Source: Darksidea phi
Lineage: Eukaryota; Ascomycota; Dothideomycetes; Pleosporales; Lentitheciaceae
Direction of reading: 5' to 3'
DNA: 25,123 nucleotides
Assembly (NCBI GenBank): GCA_030770425.1
Contig: JASJFT010000368.1
Location: 1 to 25,123, forward strand
Shown here: positions 9,538 through 17,751 of the stretch, piece by piece
Layout of the letters: every line of letters starts with the position of its first letter
Numbering within the stretch: position 1 is the stretch's first letter
Made by a program: the position numbers and the translations under genes
Notes under the pieces: model-generated
Seen by the model: the letters and a program-made list of their open reading frames with translations, nothing else
The model's database searches: none
Told to the model about the DNA's origin: nothing

Positions 9538-11640
9538 TCAGCCTATGCACACGGATAACTTTCCAGACAGAGTAGAGTGGACCGTATCGTCTCCGTTATT
9601 CGTGGACATAACCTCATCTGAAATAATGAGCCTTCGTTTGTACTCGCAGAGCACGGTGAATGTCCCGTTAACTTCTGCTTTTGGAGGTTCTGCGTCCCTG
9701 AGGACGGCGACACAGTTGCTAACACTCCCGTTTGGTGTGCGTCCTAGCAACAAAAGCATGTCACACGTGTAGCTTCCTGTCCCAGGCGACGGATCCCCCA
9801 CTTTGTAGAGTCTTTCCTTGTCTTTTAATTTCCACGGTTTGCGTCGCTCAAATGTCATCTTTGGGAAGATTAGGATGTAATACACGGCTTCGAGGCCATG
9901 ATCTGTCAAAACTGCATCGGAATCCCCAGTAGACGGCGTTAATCCGCTACTGCCGCCATGTGCCGTCATGAACGACACGGGTGCCCAGCGGAATCCCGGA
10001 ACTTGTAGCTTGTCCCCACCCAAAAAAATAACATTCTTTGGAAGCTTTACCATCCCTTGTAGCAACCGTATCATCCGTTTCTCTCCTTCAAGATCCACAA
10101 GAACGGAGGGTTGCACTCCCAGCAAGCTCGCAATTGCCAGGGTTTCGTCTGGTGGCCTGCTCGTAGTCCTCCATTTCAGGGATTTAGCAACGTCACCAAT
10201 TGAATAAGAGTTGAACTTCTTCCATTTTATAAGCCGGAATAGCTCCGCCGCTAAGTCGGTTAGGTGCGGGAACCGTAACATGTCGTCTGGGCGTGGCATC
10301 AGGTCCTTCAAAAGTAGAGACATGTCAGCGAAGACGAGATAGAGCTCTTTGGACAATACGGCTTCTTGGAGCGTCCATAGGCGTCGCATCCAGCCCGAGG
10401 TAAGGACGCGCAAAATTTTCACTCCTGGGGCCTCGGTGGAGTGACACAACTGTAGTCCGCCGTCCAACACTAACACGGCAACTGCGTTGCTGTATGTGCT
10501 TGCCATCATCCCAATCGCTTTTTTTCGCGCGTCATCCGCCTTCGGAATAGATATACCGTCTGTCCAGAATGCAGCTCCTGGCCGTATTTCGGACACCAGG
10601 GAAGCCAAGCGGCGCAGCTGACAAGTCGGAAGTCCGGTCTCCGTAGTGCTCCCCAGACCATCTGCCCAAACATGGGAAATGGCCACATAAGGGATATCTG
10701 ATGCTTTGTGAACTCTGAGATGGACCAAGCCCTCGTGGGGTCCATCTTCCACAGTTATGACAGGTATTTCTCCCTCGAAGATGAGCTGCTTTACTTTTTC
10801 GAGGGGCGGAGAGGAATGCTCGCATGGGATGTCTGGTGATGTCTCCGACGATCTGCAGGGCAGCGTATGTTTTTGGGTGTAATTCTTTTCGTCGACAATA
10901 TAAGTTGCACAGGCTTCTGCCACACAGTTGACATGCGATTTGCCTTCTTCAGCCGGACCATATGCGCTGGCAAATTCCAACGACGAGACGGAACCGGTGC
11001 TTATAAGATACTCGACAATGGAAGGACACCAGCCTTCAGCAACCATCTCCTTAATGAGAATCTCTCTTAAAGCCGGGAACATGGACCAAGAAAATCCTTG
11101 CTGCGAGAGTCGCCGCGGGAAAACCATCTTCGCAGTCACCAGTGCCTCGCCAATCAAAGCGATGAGACAAACCATAGATGGCGCATCGTCGCCCAAGGCT
11201 TTGAATACTGCGAAGCGTGATTTTTTGAACGAGAACATCAGGGAATGGGCTTTGGAAAGGCTAGTGTGAACCCGTTCTAGCCAAGGTCTGAGTTCCTCTT
11301 CTTGGGTTTGTCCGATCCGCTCGATCCAGTTGTTGATAATTTCGACGACGCCATCCTTGGTCATGACCAACCTGCCGGACTCGCTCTTGACTAGTTTGCT
11401 CTCCGGGACGGGATGCTCAACGACGGCTTCTAGCAAACCGAACGTGAGCATACTCTGTGTACTCGCAGCCAATCCCCTCCACCTTCCAGAACCCTCTTCC
11501 CGGTCCGAGAGAGGAGCTCCCTGTCGGATTTTAAGATATTGGGCCAACGGCACGACAGGATATCCGTTATGGCGGAATCCAAGCCATTGCGGATGTCTGA
11601 AGAGCTGGGAACCTGGCAACCTTCCATCGCGGCTGGACAT
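9538..11640 (-). CDS. HET-domain (heterokaryon incompatibility) protein, 700 aa
   Basis: HET-domain proteins set off growth arrest and cell death when genetically unlike hyphae fuse. The single open frame gives 700 residues. The HET domain begins at YVAISHVWADG (318-328), continues through FWTDGISIP (358-366), and reaches RRLWTLQEA (about 419-427). Downstream are RTTSRPPDETLA (491-502) and GFRWAP (549-554), shared with the gene at 15344. The N-terminal third has GWCP (203-206) and a Cys/His cluster (H236, C239, C244, H258, C262). I chose the ATG at 11638-11640, which has A at -3; the open frame extends 13 codons upstream but without an ATG. There is no intron. The last 18 or so residues do not match the KW-type tail of its relative, so the 3' end may have been replaced at the junction with the pseudogene below. 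No signal peptide or membrane segment is evident. Confidence 0.92.
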   Translation of the reverse strand: MSSRDGRLPGSQLFRHPQWLGFRHNGYPVVPLAQYLKIRQGAPLSDREEGSGRWRGLAASTQSMLTFGLLEAVVEHPVPESKLVKSESGRLVMTKDGVVEIINNWIERIGQTQEEELRPWLERVHTSLSKAHSLMFSFKKSRFAVFKALGDDAPSMVCLIALIGEALVTAKMVFPRRLSQQGFSWSMFPALREILIKEMVAEGWCPSIVEYLISTGSVSSLEFASAYGPAEEGKSHVNCVAEACATYIVDEKNYTQKHTLPCRSSETSPDIPCEHSSPPLEKVKQLIFEGEIPVITVEDGPHEGLVHLRVHKASDIPYVAISHVWADGLGSTTETGLPTCQLRRLASLVSEIRPGAAFWTDGISIPKADDARKKAIGMMASTYSNAVAVLVLDGGLQLCHSTEAPGVKILRVLTSGWMRRLWTLQEAVLSKELYLVFADMSLLLKDLMPRPDDMLRFPHLTDLAAELFRLIKWKKFNSYSIGDVAKSLKWRTTSRPPDETLAIASLLGVQPSVLVDLEGEKRMIRLLQGMVKLPKNVIFLGGDKLQVPGFRWAPVSFMTAHGGSSGLTPSTGDSDAVLTDHGLEAVYYILIFPKMTFERRKPWKLKDKERLYKVGDPSPGTGSYTCDMLLLLGRTPNGSVSNCVAVLRDAEPPKAEVNGTFTVLCEYKRRLIISDEVMSTNNGDDTVHSTLSGKLSVCIG

Positions 11641-11859
11641 TGTCGATGACGTCCGATGGAGACGAGCGAAAATTGTCAATACAAAGAAGTATAGAAATCA
11701 GGGGTCGAGTTGCTGACTCCCGAGACCCTGTACTTCGTATTTGCCGTATAAAGACTGCAGGCCATTCTACCACCGGCTGAGTATGATAAATGCCCTGCAG
11801 CCGCTCCCTTCCTTGTTTCTCCACATTGCGTCGCACGTCGTCGGCGAAAGCAACTCGTC
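11641..11859. promoter_or_regulatory. divergent intergenic region with a candidate TATA box (11747-11753, +)
   Basis: This 219-bp gap lies between the minus-strand HET gene and the plus-strand membrane-protein remnant, so it should contain both promoters. TATAAAG at 11747-11753 stands about 107 bp before the plus-strand ATG at 11860. No equally clear element was seen for the HET gene. The assignment rests on position only. Confidence 0.3.
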
Positions 11860-12525
11860 ATGGCCGACCAGAAACCTTCCCCGCAAAGCCGGTTCGCCGC
11901 GCAATGGACCGAGCCCGCCGACATCTTCTCCGGGCTCCTCATCCTCGGTGCCGACGTCATCCAGCTGGCGTGCGCGGCCATGCGCGGAAATGGCGTACGC
12001 GACCCATCCGAACGAGAAGGCGACGGGCGTCGGCGAGCGGCTGTCCTCGGGGCCTTGGGCGAGAACCGGCTGCTGCGGTGCGCGCCCGAGGTCGAGGTCA
12101 AGGTGGTCAACCTCAAGTCGGGCTACGGGCGCGCCAACCAGTCGTGGCTGCTGAGCCGCTTCTACAAGACGTGCCACCTCTGGATGCCCGCGAGGGTGCG
12201 TGAGCACATTGGCTGCGACGGTGCGCTGGCGAGCGGGCGCGGGCTCTGCCTCGCGGTTTTACCGGTGGAAGACGACGCCGCGGCCGGCCGAACCCGTGCT
12301 GGACTGGGTGTGGTGGAACGGCTACGCCATGTCGGCCCTGCAGCTCGGCGTCGCAGCGGTGCTTCTGGGGCGCCAGAGGGACTGGTCCATCTTCATCTCG
12401 GCGTCGCTGCGACAGTGGCGCCGCGAAGAGTGGCATGCGCGCACGACGAGCAAGAAAGCCGTGGCGCTGTTGCGCGGAAACGGGACCCAGCACGTCATCA
12501 TCATCAGGTACAGCAGGCAGAACAG
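11860..12525 (+). pseudogene. fungal multi-pass membrane protein gene, broken by an internal inversion and a frameshift
   Basis: The ATG at 11860 starts a protein that resembles a large unnamed fungal membrane family: RFAAQWTEPADIFSGLLILG, then a hydrophobic helix. The family continues with a TPVAFSFGW motif. Here that motif is absent from the plus frame but is spelled on the opposite strand at 11983-12030 (TPVAFSFGWVAYAISA). After about 12040 the plus frame resumes with GALGENRLLRCAP and NLKSGYGRANQSWLL. At 12257-12260 a run of four T shifts the frame: GLCLAV is in the first frame and YRWKTTPRPAEPVLDWVWW in the next, as if one T had been added. A second hydrophobic block and LRQWRREEW, KAVALLRGNGTQH follow, with about ten residues missing before LRQW and the C-terminus lost after about 12510. 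An open frame does run to 12591, ending in a charged tail unlike the family. Function of the family is unknown to me. Confidence 0.75.
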
Positions 12526-12688
12526 GAGCGCTTGCGGGCTGAAGAAGAGGAGAGACAGCGAAACGACCAGGCCGCAGGGGCAGCCGTGTAGCGGCCGTAG
12601 AGGAGTCGTCCCCGACGCATGCATGCAGGAGGAAACAAAGAAGCTTTCTCCATTGTATTGGAAGTTACTTCGCTACATTAGACAAAAC

Positions 12689-13242
12689 TCATAGCGGAAT
12701 GTAAGCATACGGATCGGCCCCGGGACGTACAACGCCGGGACCAATGCCGCGGTAGCAGTATCTCGTCCGCAATTGCCATGCTCGCAAGTCTATGCTACCA
12801 GACAGATCCCCCCACATCAGCATGGCCTTGAACCTAGCCTGGTCCATCGGCAGCAAGGGAAACCCTTCATAAGTTTTCTCGCAATCGCCTCGCCAATTTC
12901 CCGATTCGACGCACCGGACCGCAAACCGAGTTCGTTAGCCGGCGCACAGCGCCGCCCAATGTAGGCGCTGTTTTTCTTCTTTAGCCTGTCGCCGCGGTAG
13001 CGGTACGGCACAACGTAGAGCTGCGACCACTTGGCTGGCGTGTCGGCGGCCTGTTGCATCTGTAGGTACGCGACGCGGTGCCCAAAGCGAAGCGAGACGA
13101 GGTACGTGACGATGGCGGTGGGGTCCTGTTTGGGGTCGTGGAGGAGGATTCCGTCGACGCCCGCCTTGGCCAGGTCGCTGCATTGTACTGTCAGCTTCGG
13201 ATCGCTGATGAAGTTCCAGATGTTGTAGCTAAGGGTGAACAT
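12689..13242 (-). pseudogene. unrecognised protein gene with one probable frameshift
   Basis: From the ATG at 13240-13242 the minus strand reads a protein-like sequence including YNIWNFISDPKL, CSDLAKAGVDGILLHDPK, YLVSLRFGHRVAYLQMQQ and KWSQLYVVPYRYRGDRLKKK. That frame ends at 12817. A neighbouring frame carries on with equally protein-like sequence, LLPMDQARFKAMLMWGDL, then LRAWQLRTRYCYRGIGPG, ending at the TGA at 12689-12691. The switch can be placed near 12857-12867, in a run of G, T and C triplets where one base lost would explain it. A normal GT..AG intron joining the two frames was not found, although a GCTAAC lies about 70-80 bp upstream. I do not recognise the family. More coding sequence may lie upstream of the ATG. 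It may be a damaged gene, or a real gene with an intron I missed. Confidence 0.55.
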
Positions 13243-13495
13243 GTGAGATCTGTGCTTGTTTCCGAGCCACAAAAGCAAAAGCAGCAGCGGTTATTGTAGC
13301 ACCGTAAGTAGCACTATTCACAGGATGAAACTGCGAGGTCTCAGAAGACACAAGCAGACGAGCGTGAAAACATTGGTCATGATAACGACAGAACTATCCA
13401 TGGACTCGATCGTTGCCTTCATCCCACAGCAACCACCACCCCCCTCTACTCATGCACCATTCCTTGCAGGTGTTCGCATGGTCTTCGCTCTTGGC
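13243..13495. other. intergenic gap between two minus-strand genes
   Basis: This stretch lies downstream of the lectin-like gene and upstream of the unknown gene. It may hold the promoter or a first exon of the latter. A possible extra splice for the lectin-like gene (donor GTGAGG near 13530, acceptor near 13470) would add a short alternative C-terminus here; I do not prefer it. Confidence 0.3.
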
Positions 13496-14304
13496 TTAGA
13501 CACCGGGGTACCCGAGGGGCCTCACCTGCCGGTTGTAATCGGCAGCGCATATGTGGTCTACACCACATGTGGGGTTACCGCAGATGTTAGGGCCATGGTA
13601 ACCTGCCTGCTGGTTGTGCATCCTCTCTTCCTCCTCCTCGCGGCGGCGTCGCTCTCTCTCTTCCTCCCCTTCGTGGCGGCGACGCTCTCTCTCCCTCTCC
13701 TCCCTTGCCGCTGCTTTGTCGTCCAGTAAATCGTCTTGCTTTTGTTTCAACCTATGGTGGACCTGCGTGGGTGTCAAACTGCTATTCAGGTGGACGAAGC
13801 GCCACAGCTGAGACGCGTGCTTGCTGTATGTCTCGCCCGCTGGTTTCCCATCATCGTCGAGATCCAGGTAGGCGCCAGAATGAATGTTTCTCAATCGGTA
13901 GAAGCCACTACACACGTCTGCAAGTCAGCTCCGAGATATGCCAACACGATTGCTCATTAGCGGAAAGACATTTTAATTCGTGGCGTACCTGTACTCGTCC
14001 TCTCCTTCCTCCTCCACGACCCATTTAGCCGCCGATTTGGTTGGACTACTCTCCATCTCGACTGTGACGGCTGTATCTGCGTGGTGATGATCGTGAACAA
14101 CCTGCTCCGGGCCAGTTGCGCTGTCCATCGAGATGGTGAGAGGATGATGCTTTTTGATATAGATGATGAACCCCTCGTCTTCGTTCAGAGATGTATCGGG
14201 GTCTGTCATGACAAGATGCTTGTTGGGTAGGTTAAACGAAGGTATTTTGCCTTCTTCCCGTTGAGAAGGGCGTAGGTATCGCCATCGGTAAGATTGGGGG
14301 CCAT
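13496..14304 (-). CDS. ricin-B/beta-trefoil-like protein with charged coiled tail, three exons
   Basis: Proposed exons on the minus strand: 14238-14304, 13989-14202, 13496-13907, giving 230 aa. The ATG at 14302-14304 has A at -3 and G at +4. Intron 2 (13908-13988) has donor GTACGC, a CTGAC branch site and acceptor TGTAG, and the phases match. Intron 1 is either 14203-14237 (35 nt, very short) or 14179-14237 (59 nt, giving 222 aa); both keep the frame, and a 1-base lesion is the alternative. The protein has two repeats of one pattern: YALLNGKKAKYL (11-22) ending at KWVV (W83), and YRLRNIHSGAYL (97-108) ending at QLWRFV (W129). Y-x-L-x-N-x5-YL plus a later x-x-W is typical of ricin-type beta-trefoil lectin repeats. 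Residues about 150-185 are nearly all Arg and Glu, probably a coiled coil, then a Cys-bearing tail with CGNPTCGVDHIC. No signal peptide, so probably cytosolic. Sugar binding is not shown. Confidence 0.7.
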
Positions 14305-14373
14305 GATGGAAGAGTAGAAGCAAGCTTGAGGGTACTGGAAAGGTGATGTTGCTCTCTGAACGCTCGAGATTTG

Positions 14374-14380
14374 TATATAA
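14374..14380 (-). promoter_or_regulatory. candidate TATA box for the lectin-like gene
   Basis: The plus strand reads TATATAA, i.e. TTATATA on the minus strand, about 70 bp upstream of the ATG at 14304 in otherwise GC-balanced DNA. The spacing suits a fungal core promoter. It is an assignment by sequence and position only. Confidence 0.4.
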
Positions 14381-14835
14381 GCGCAGCACTGCTGGTTGGG
14401 GGCGTCTTTTCTGTTGGAGTGGAGTGTATTGACCACAGAGGAGGCCAACTAGCATATATAGCAGGGATTGGCACCCGGGTAGCGATTTCCGCCAACGTTT
14501 TCCGGTTTGGGACACGGCCATGTGCTGTACCGCAGGACTGGACCGGTAGGGAGGCGATCAGCGTCAGGCTCCCTCTGAATGCGCAGTGGACAAAGCTCAC
14601 GCAAGCTACAGTAGTTGTACTGCTTCTGGCCGCCTGCATACTTTTCAGCTCCAAGCCAACAGCCCACCGGTCGGCAAAACCTTTCCTTCTTTGCCTTTTC
14701 GTCTACATGAAGACAAGAGCGGGCTTGCTATGGCCGGGGCAACCATGTCGCCCTGTCATCCTATCATTCTGTCATCCGGGCTGTGGCTTCGTGTTGGCTG
14801 CTCGTTCTCTGCCCACTCCTCACTGGGTCGGAATG

Positions 14836-14926
14836 GCCGACATGATAGGCCGACATGATAGGCCGGCATGATAGGCCGACATGATAGGCCGACATGATAG
14901 GCCGACATGATAGGCCGGCACAATAG
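14836..14926 (+). repeat. 13-bp tandem array (7 copies)
   Basis: Seven direct copies of GCCGACATGATAG. Copies 3 and 7 vary (GCCGGCATGATAG; GCCGGCACAATAG), and a partial eighth follows. The array lies in the intergenic region between the divergently transcribed lectin-like and HET genes, about 420-510 bp before the HET start codon. It could be a neutral minisatellite or a repeated binding site. Confidence 0.92.
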
Positions 14927-15343
14927 GCTGACGACCACTGATTTTTCTCGCCCCATGACCGGTACCATGGTGTACGCAATGACGTGGCCGGTTATTCCTG
15001 CATGATGGCGGTGGTCCTCGGGTTGCCGTCCGTTGATATACTATCATCTGGCTGCATTACTTCTACGATTACGTGGACTGCTGGAGGGCCCTTGCCTGCA
15101 CTAATACTGATTTGTTGAATCCTTCATTCCATTGACTCTTTGGGTGGTTAATAGTGAATGCTGCGTGCTTCTGCATGTCATGCTGGTTGGTGGTGGCATT
15201 TGCCTTTTTCTGCTTGGGCAACACACCTGGCCGCCTTTCTGCAATACCCACTTGCTCCTACCCAAACTCCCCCGCTAACCCGCAATCTTTCGCAGCTGCT
15301 GCTCATCGGTTTCTATCGCTCCGACTCGAAGACCATCCGGGCC
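14927..15343 (+). promoter_or_regulatory. upstream region of the second HET gene, with a probable 5'-UTR intron end (15274-15295)
   Basis: Just before the coding region is a strong fungal splice acceptor context: GCTAAC at 15274-15279 followed by a pyrimidine-rich stretch and CGCAG ending at 15295. This suggests an intron in the 5' leader; I could not place its donor. An earlier in-frame ATG at 15158 would translate through this acceptor, has a poor context (T at -3), and is therefore less likely to be the start. Confidence 0.5.
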
Positions 15344-17673
15344 ATGGACCACTTTGCTGTGCCACCGGGTGTGAGCCATGTCCGCGTCCCTAACCTCACC
15401 AAGAACGAGTACACATCAGGTGCTGGCGGCTTCCTTGGCTACCCTCCACGATGCAAATGGACCGAAGATAACCTCAAGGGCATGAAAGGCTTTGGGCATG
15501 AAGGCCAAGGGCATGTCCAGGCCTTCTTCCAGACCTGGCTTTACTTCGGTTTCGCCATTGAGTTTCTGGCCGTCTACGATGTTGAAGCTTCCATGGCCGA
15601 TTTCTTGGATGAAGACGACAAATTCGTCTCCACCGCGAAGCTGCCGTCCAAGATCAGACGAGCCAGGAGGAATTACGAAAAAGCAAAGGAAAAGAACCGG
15701 ACGGCTAAGGCTGAGCGCTCTGCACGAGAGGGGACTAAGCTTCTTGAAGAGCTCTCGAGATTGCTGAAATACTACCTCAATGCCCCCGACCCGGCTGGAT
15801 GCCAGACGGCGTGGCCGGTCTCGGTCTCGGTCTCCATGTCCATGATCGCACTTGGCCATACGCTTGGAGAGTCGCTACCTTCTACCAATCAAGAGTGGCC
15901 CGTTTCTTCCTTGCTAAGGGAGCGCATACTGAAGGCCGGGTGGTGCCCGATGGACTACCAAAGATGCATGGTCGACATGCCCATTGACGGCCATTACTAT
16001 GTAGCCATGTTACCCAAGCCTCTGGGCGCCTTGGAGCATACCCAGTGCACCGGGCATGCCTGTGTCGCTGGCTCAGTCGATGAGAAGACGTATGTCACAC
16101 GCCACAGTGACGAGTGCTGCAGCAACAGTGTTGATGAGCATATCGCCGTAGAAAACAAACGCGTTGTGGAGTGCCTAGATCAAGATGAAGGATACCCGGT
16201 TGTCTCATGGGTTGCTGGTGATAATCGATTGGATGTAAAGCAGGCTGTGGTTGGCGGCAAAGAACCGCTGAGATATGTTGCCATTTCCCACGTGTAAGGA
16301 CTCCCCGACCCATAATCCACTCCACACGGACACTGCTAACCATCTCAAGGTGGGCGGATGGCATGGGCAACCCTCGCAGTAACGCCCTACCTCGATGCCA
16401 GCTCGTGCGCCTTCAGCGGCTGGTGAACAACCTCGCGCCGCGCATCGGCAGTCCAGAGCAACCAGTGCCGTTCTGGATGGATACGCTGTGTGTTCCTGTC
16501 GCCGCTGATCTTGAAGATTATCGGAAGTTATCCATCCGCCGAATGAAGGATATTTACAAGTCTGCGGCTGCAGTCTTGGTGGTCGAGTCTGGCCTGATGC
16601 GGCTCGTCTCGGACAGCAGTGAATACGACATCAGCCTTAGCATCTACTTTTCCAGTTGGAACCGCAGGCTGTGGACCTTCCAAGAGGGTATGATGGCGAA
16701 CAAATTAATGATACAATTCGCCGACAGGGCGATGGACTACCGAGAGAGTCTGAGCTTTCACGACGAAGGGAAGAAGTCAACTAAACAAGGGCACTGCATC
16801 ACCTTCCCTAATCATGCCTGCGCAAAGTCTATGGGCGAGTTTGTGATCCTGCACGACTTTATCAATAGGGGTCTATTCTCCGAAATCTACATGGCTCTTG
16901 CGCCCGCGCTCAGCATGATTCAGCATCGGACTACCTCGAGGCTAAGCGACCAGACGCTATGCGCCTGCACTATCATGGGACGCGACCCTGTCAACCTATT
17001 GAATGCTGGCGTGGGGCCCAATGGCGAAAAGCTTGAAGGTGAAGAACTCGAGGAGGCGAGAATGATCGAGTTCTACAAAATGCTTGGAAAGGTTCCCATC
17101 GATATGATCTTCAACATCTGCCCCAGAATGAAGCGACATGGCTTCCGCTGGGCACCAAGTACATTCTTGGGCATTCCGAAGAACGGCTTCCTCAGGACCG
17201 TTGAGGGTGAGGCGGGAGTGCTCACAAAAGATAATGGACTCACCTTCAATCACCCTGGCTTCATCTTCCCTGTACCCCTGAGCGAGCAAGACATGATGCA
17301 GACCGATTCTACATTCATTGTCAACCGAGGCGGCGATGGGCCACTGAGAGTTCGCCTTCGACCCCATCCTCAGGGCCAGCCTGTGTCCAGTGACACCAAG
17401 GCGCACAAATTGAGCTATGCAGTGATCATGTACAAGGAATTTGGCAAGATTGATGCGCCACAGTCGTCCACTCTCCCCGTAGCGTGGTCCGAGGATGCAG
17501 TGGTCGGCGTTGTCGAAGGCATTAAGACGGGGGAGAACAACTCTGTTCAACACATTCGACTGCGACATGAATTCCTTGCACGACTTGTTGTGGTATCAGC
17601 TGAAGCGGACAATGCGAAGGAAAAGGTGGAGTGCGAATTTCTCCATAAGCGAACTAAGTGGTTCCTATTGTAG
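15344..17673 (+). CDS. HET-domain (heterokaryon incompatibility) protein, 757 aa, one intron
   Basis: Exons 15344-16293 and 16350-17673 give 757 residues. The 56-nt intron has donor GTAAGG, branch GCTAAC and acceptor AAG, and it interrupts the HET signature itself: YVAISHV (311-317) in exon 1 and WADGMG in exon 2. The domain continues with FWMDTLCVP (358-366) and RRLWTFQEG (422-430), followed by HRTTSRLSDQTL (509-520) and GFRWAP (581-586). The N-terminal region has GWCP (199-202) and a Cys/His cluster (H232, C235, C240, H254, C258). A basic/acidic helical insert (about 104-130) is not in the other HET gene. The start at 15344 has the context GCCATGG; the frame is open back to 15158. The gene has the same architecture as the one at 9538-11640 but is clearly diverged and points the other way. 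It ends 78 bp from the convergent prefoldin gene. Role: recognition and triggering of incompatibility cell death, inferred from the family. Confidence 0.93.
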
Positions 17674-17751
17674 TTCACGTGTTCCACCGCGAGCGGGACA
17701 CCCTAACGAGGGGGAAAATGTCATCCATTTTCGGAGATATCTTTCTAGTGT
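17674..17751. terminator. short convergent intergenic region
   Basis: Only 78 bp separate the stop codons of the plus-strand HET gene and the minus-strand prefoldin gene, so their 3' untranslated regions must overlap or nearly do so. No distinct polyadenylation signal was recognised. Confidence 0.35.

Noticed and set aside
13908..13920. Acceptor TTGCAG for the second intron of the lectin-like gene
   Set aside because: It would put a TAG stop directly in frame; the acceptor 12 bases further, TGTAG, keeps the frame and the repeat.
14371..14871. 166-codon open frame on the plus strand
   Set aside because: It overlaps the promoter of the lectin-like gene and runs into the tandem array; no family resemblance and no good start.
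14756..15047. Open frames on the minus strand with a repetitive peptide
   Set aside because: They are translations of the 13-bp tandem repeat in different frames.
15158..15343. N-terminal extension of the second HET protein
   Set aside because: It would translate through a clear branch site and acceptor (15274-15295), and the ATG has a weak context.
16996..17568. 190-codon open frame antisense to the HET gene
   Set aside because: The opposite strand carries a conserved HET protein through the whole interval, so this is a shadow.
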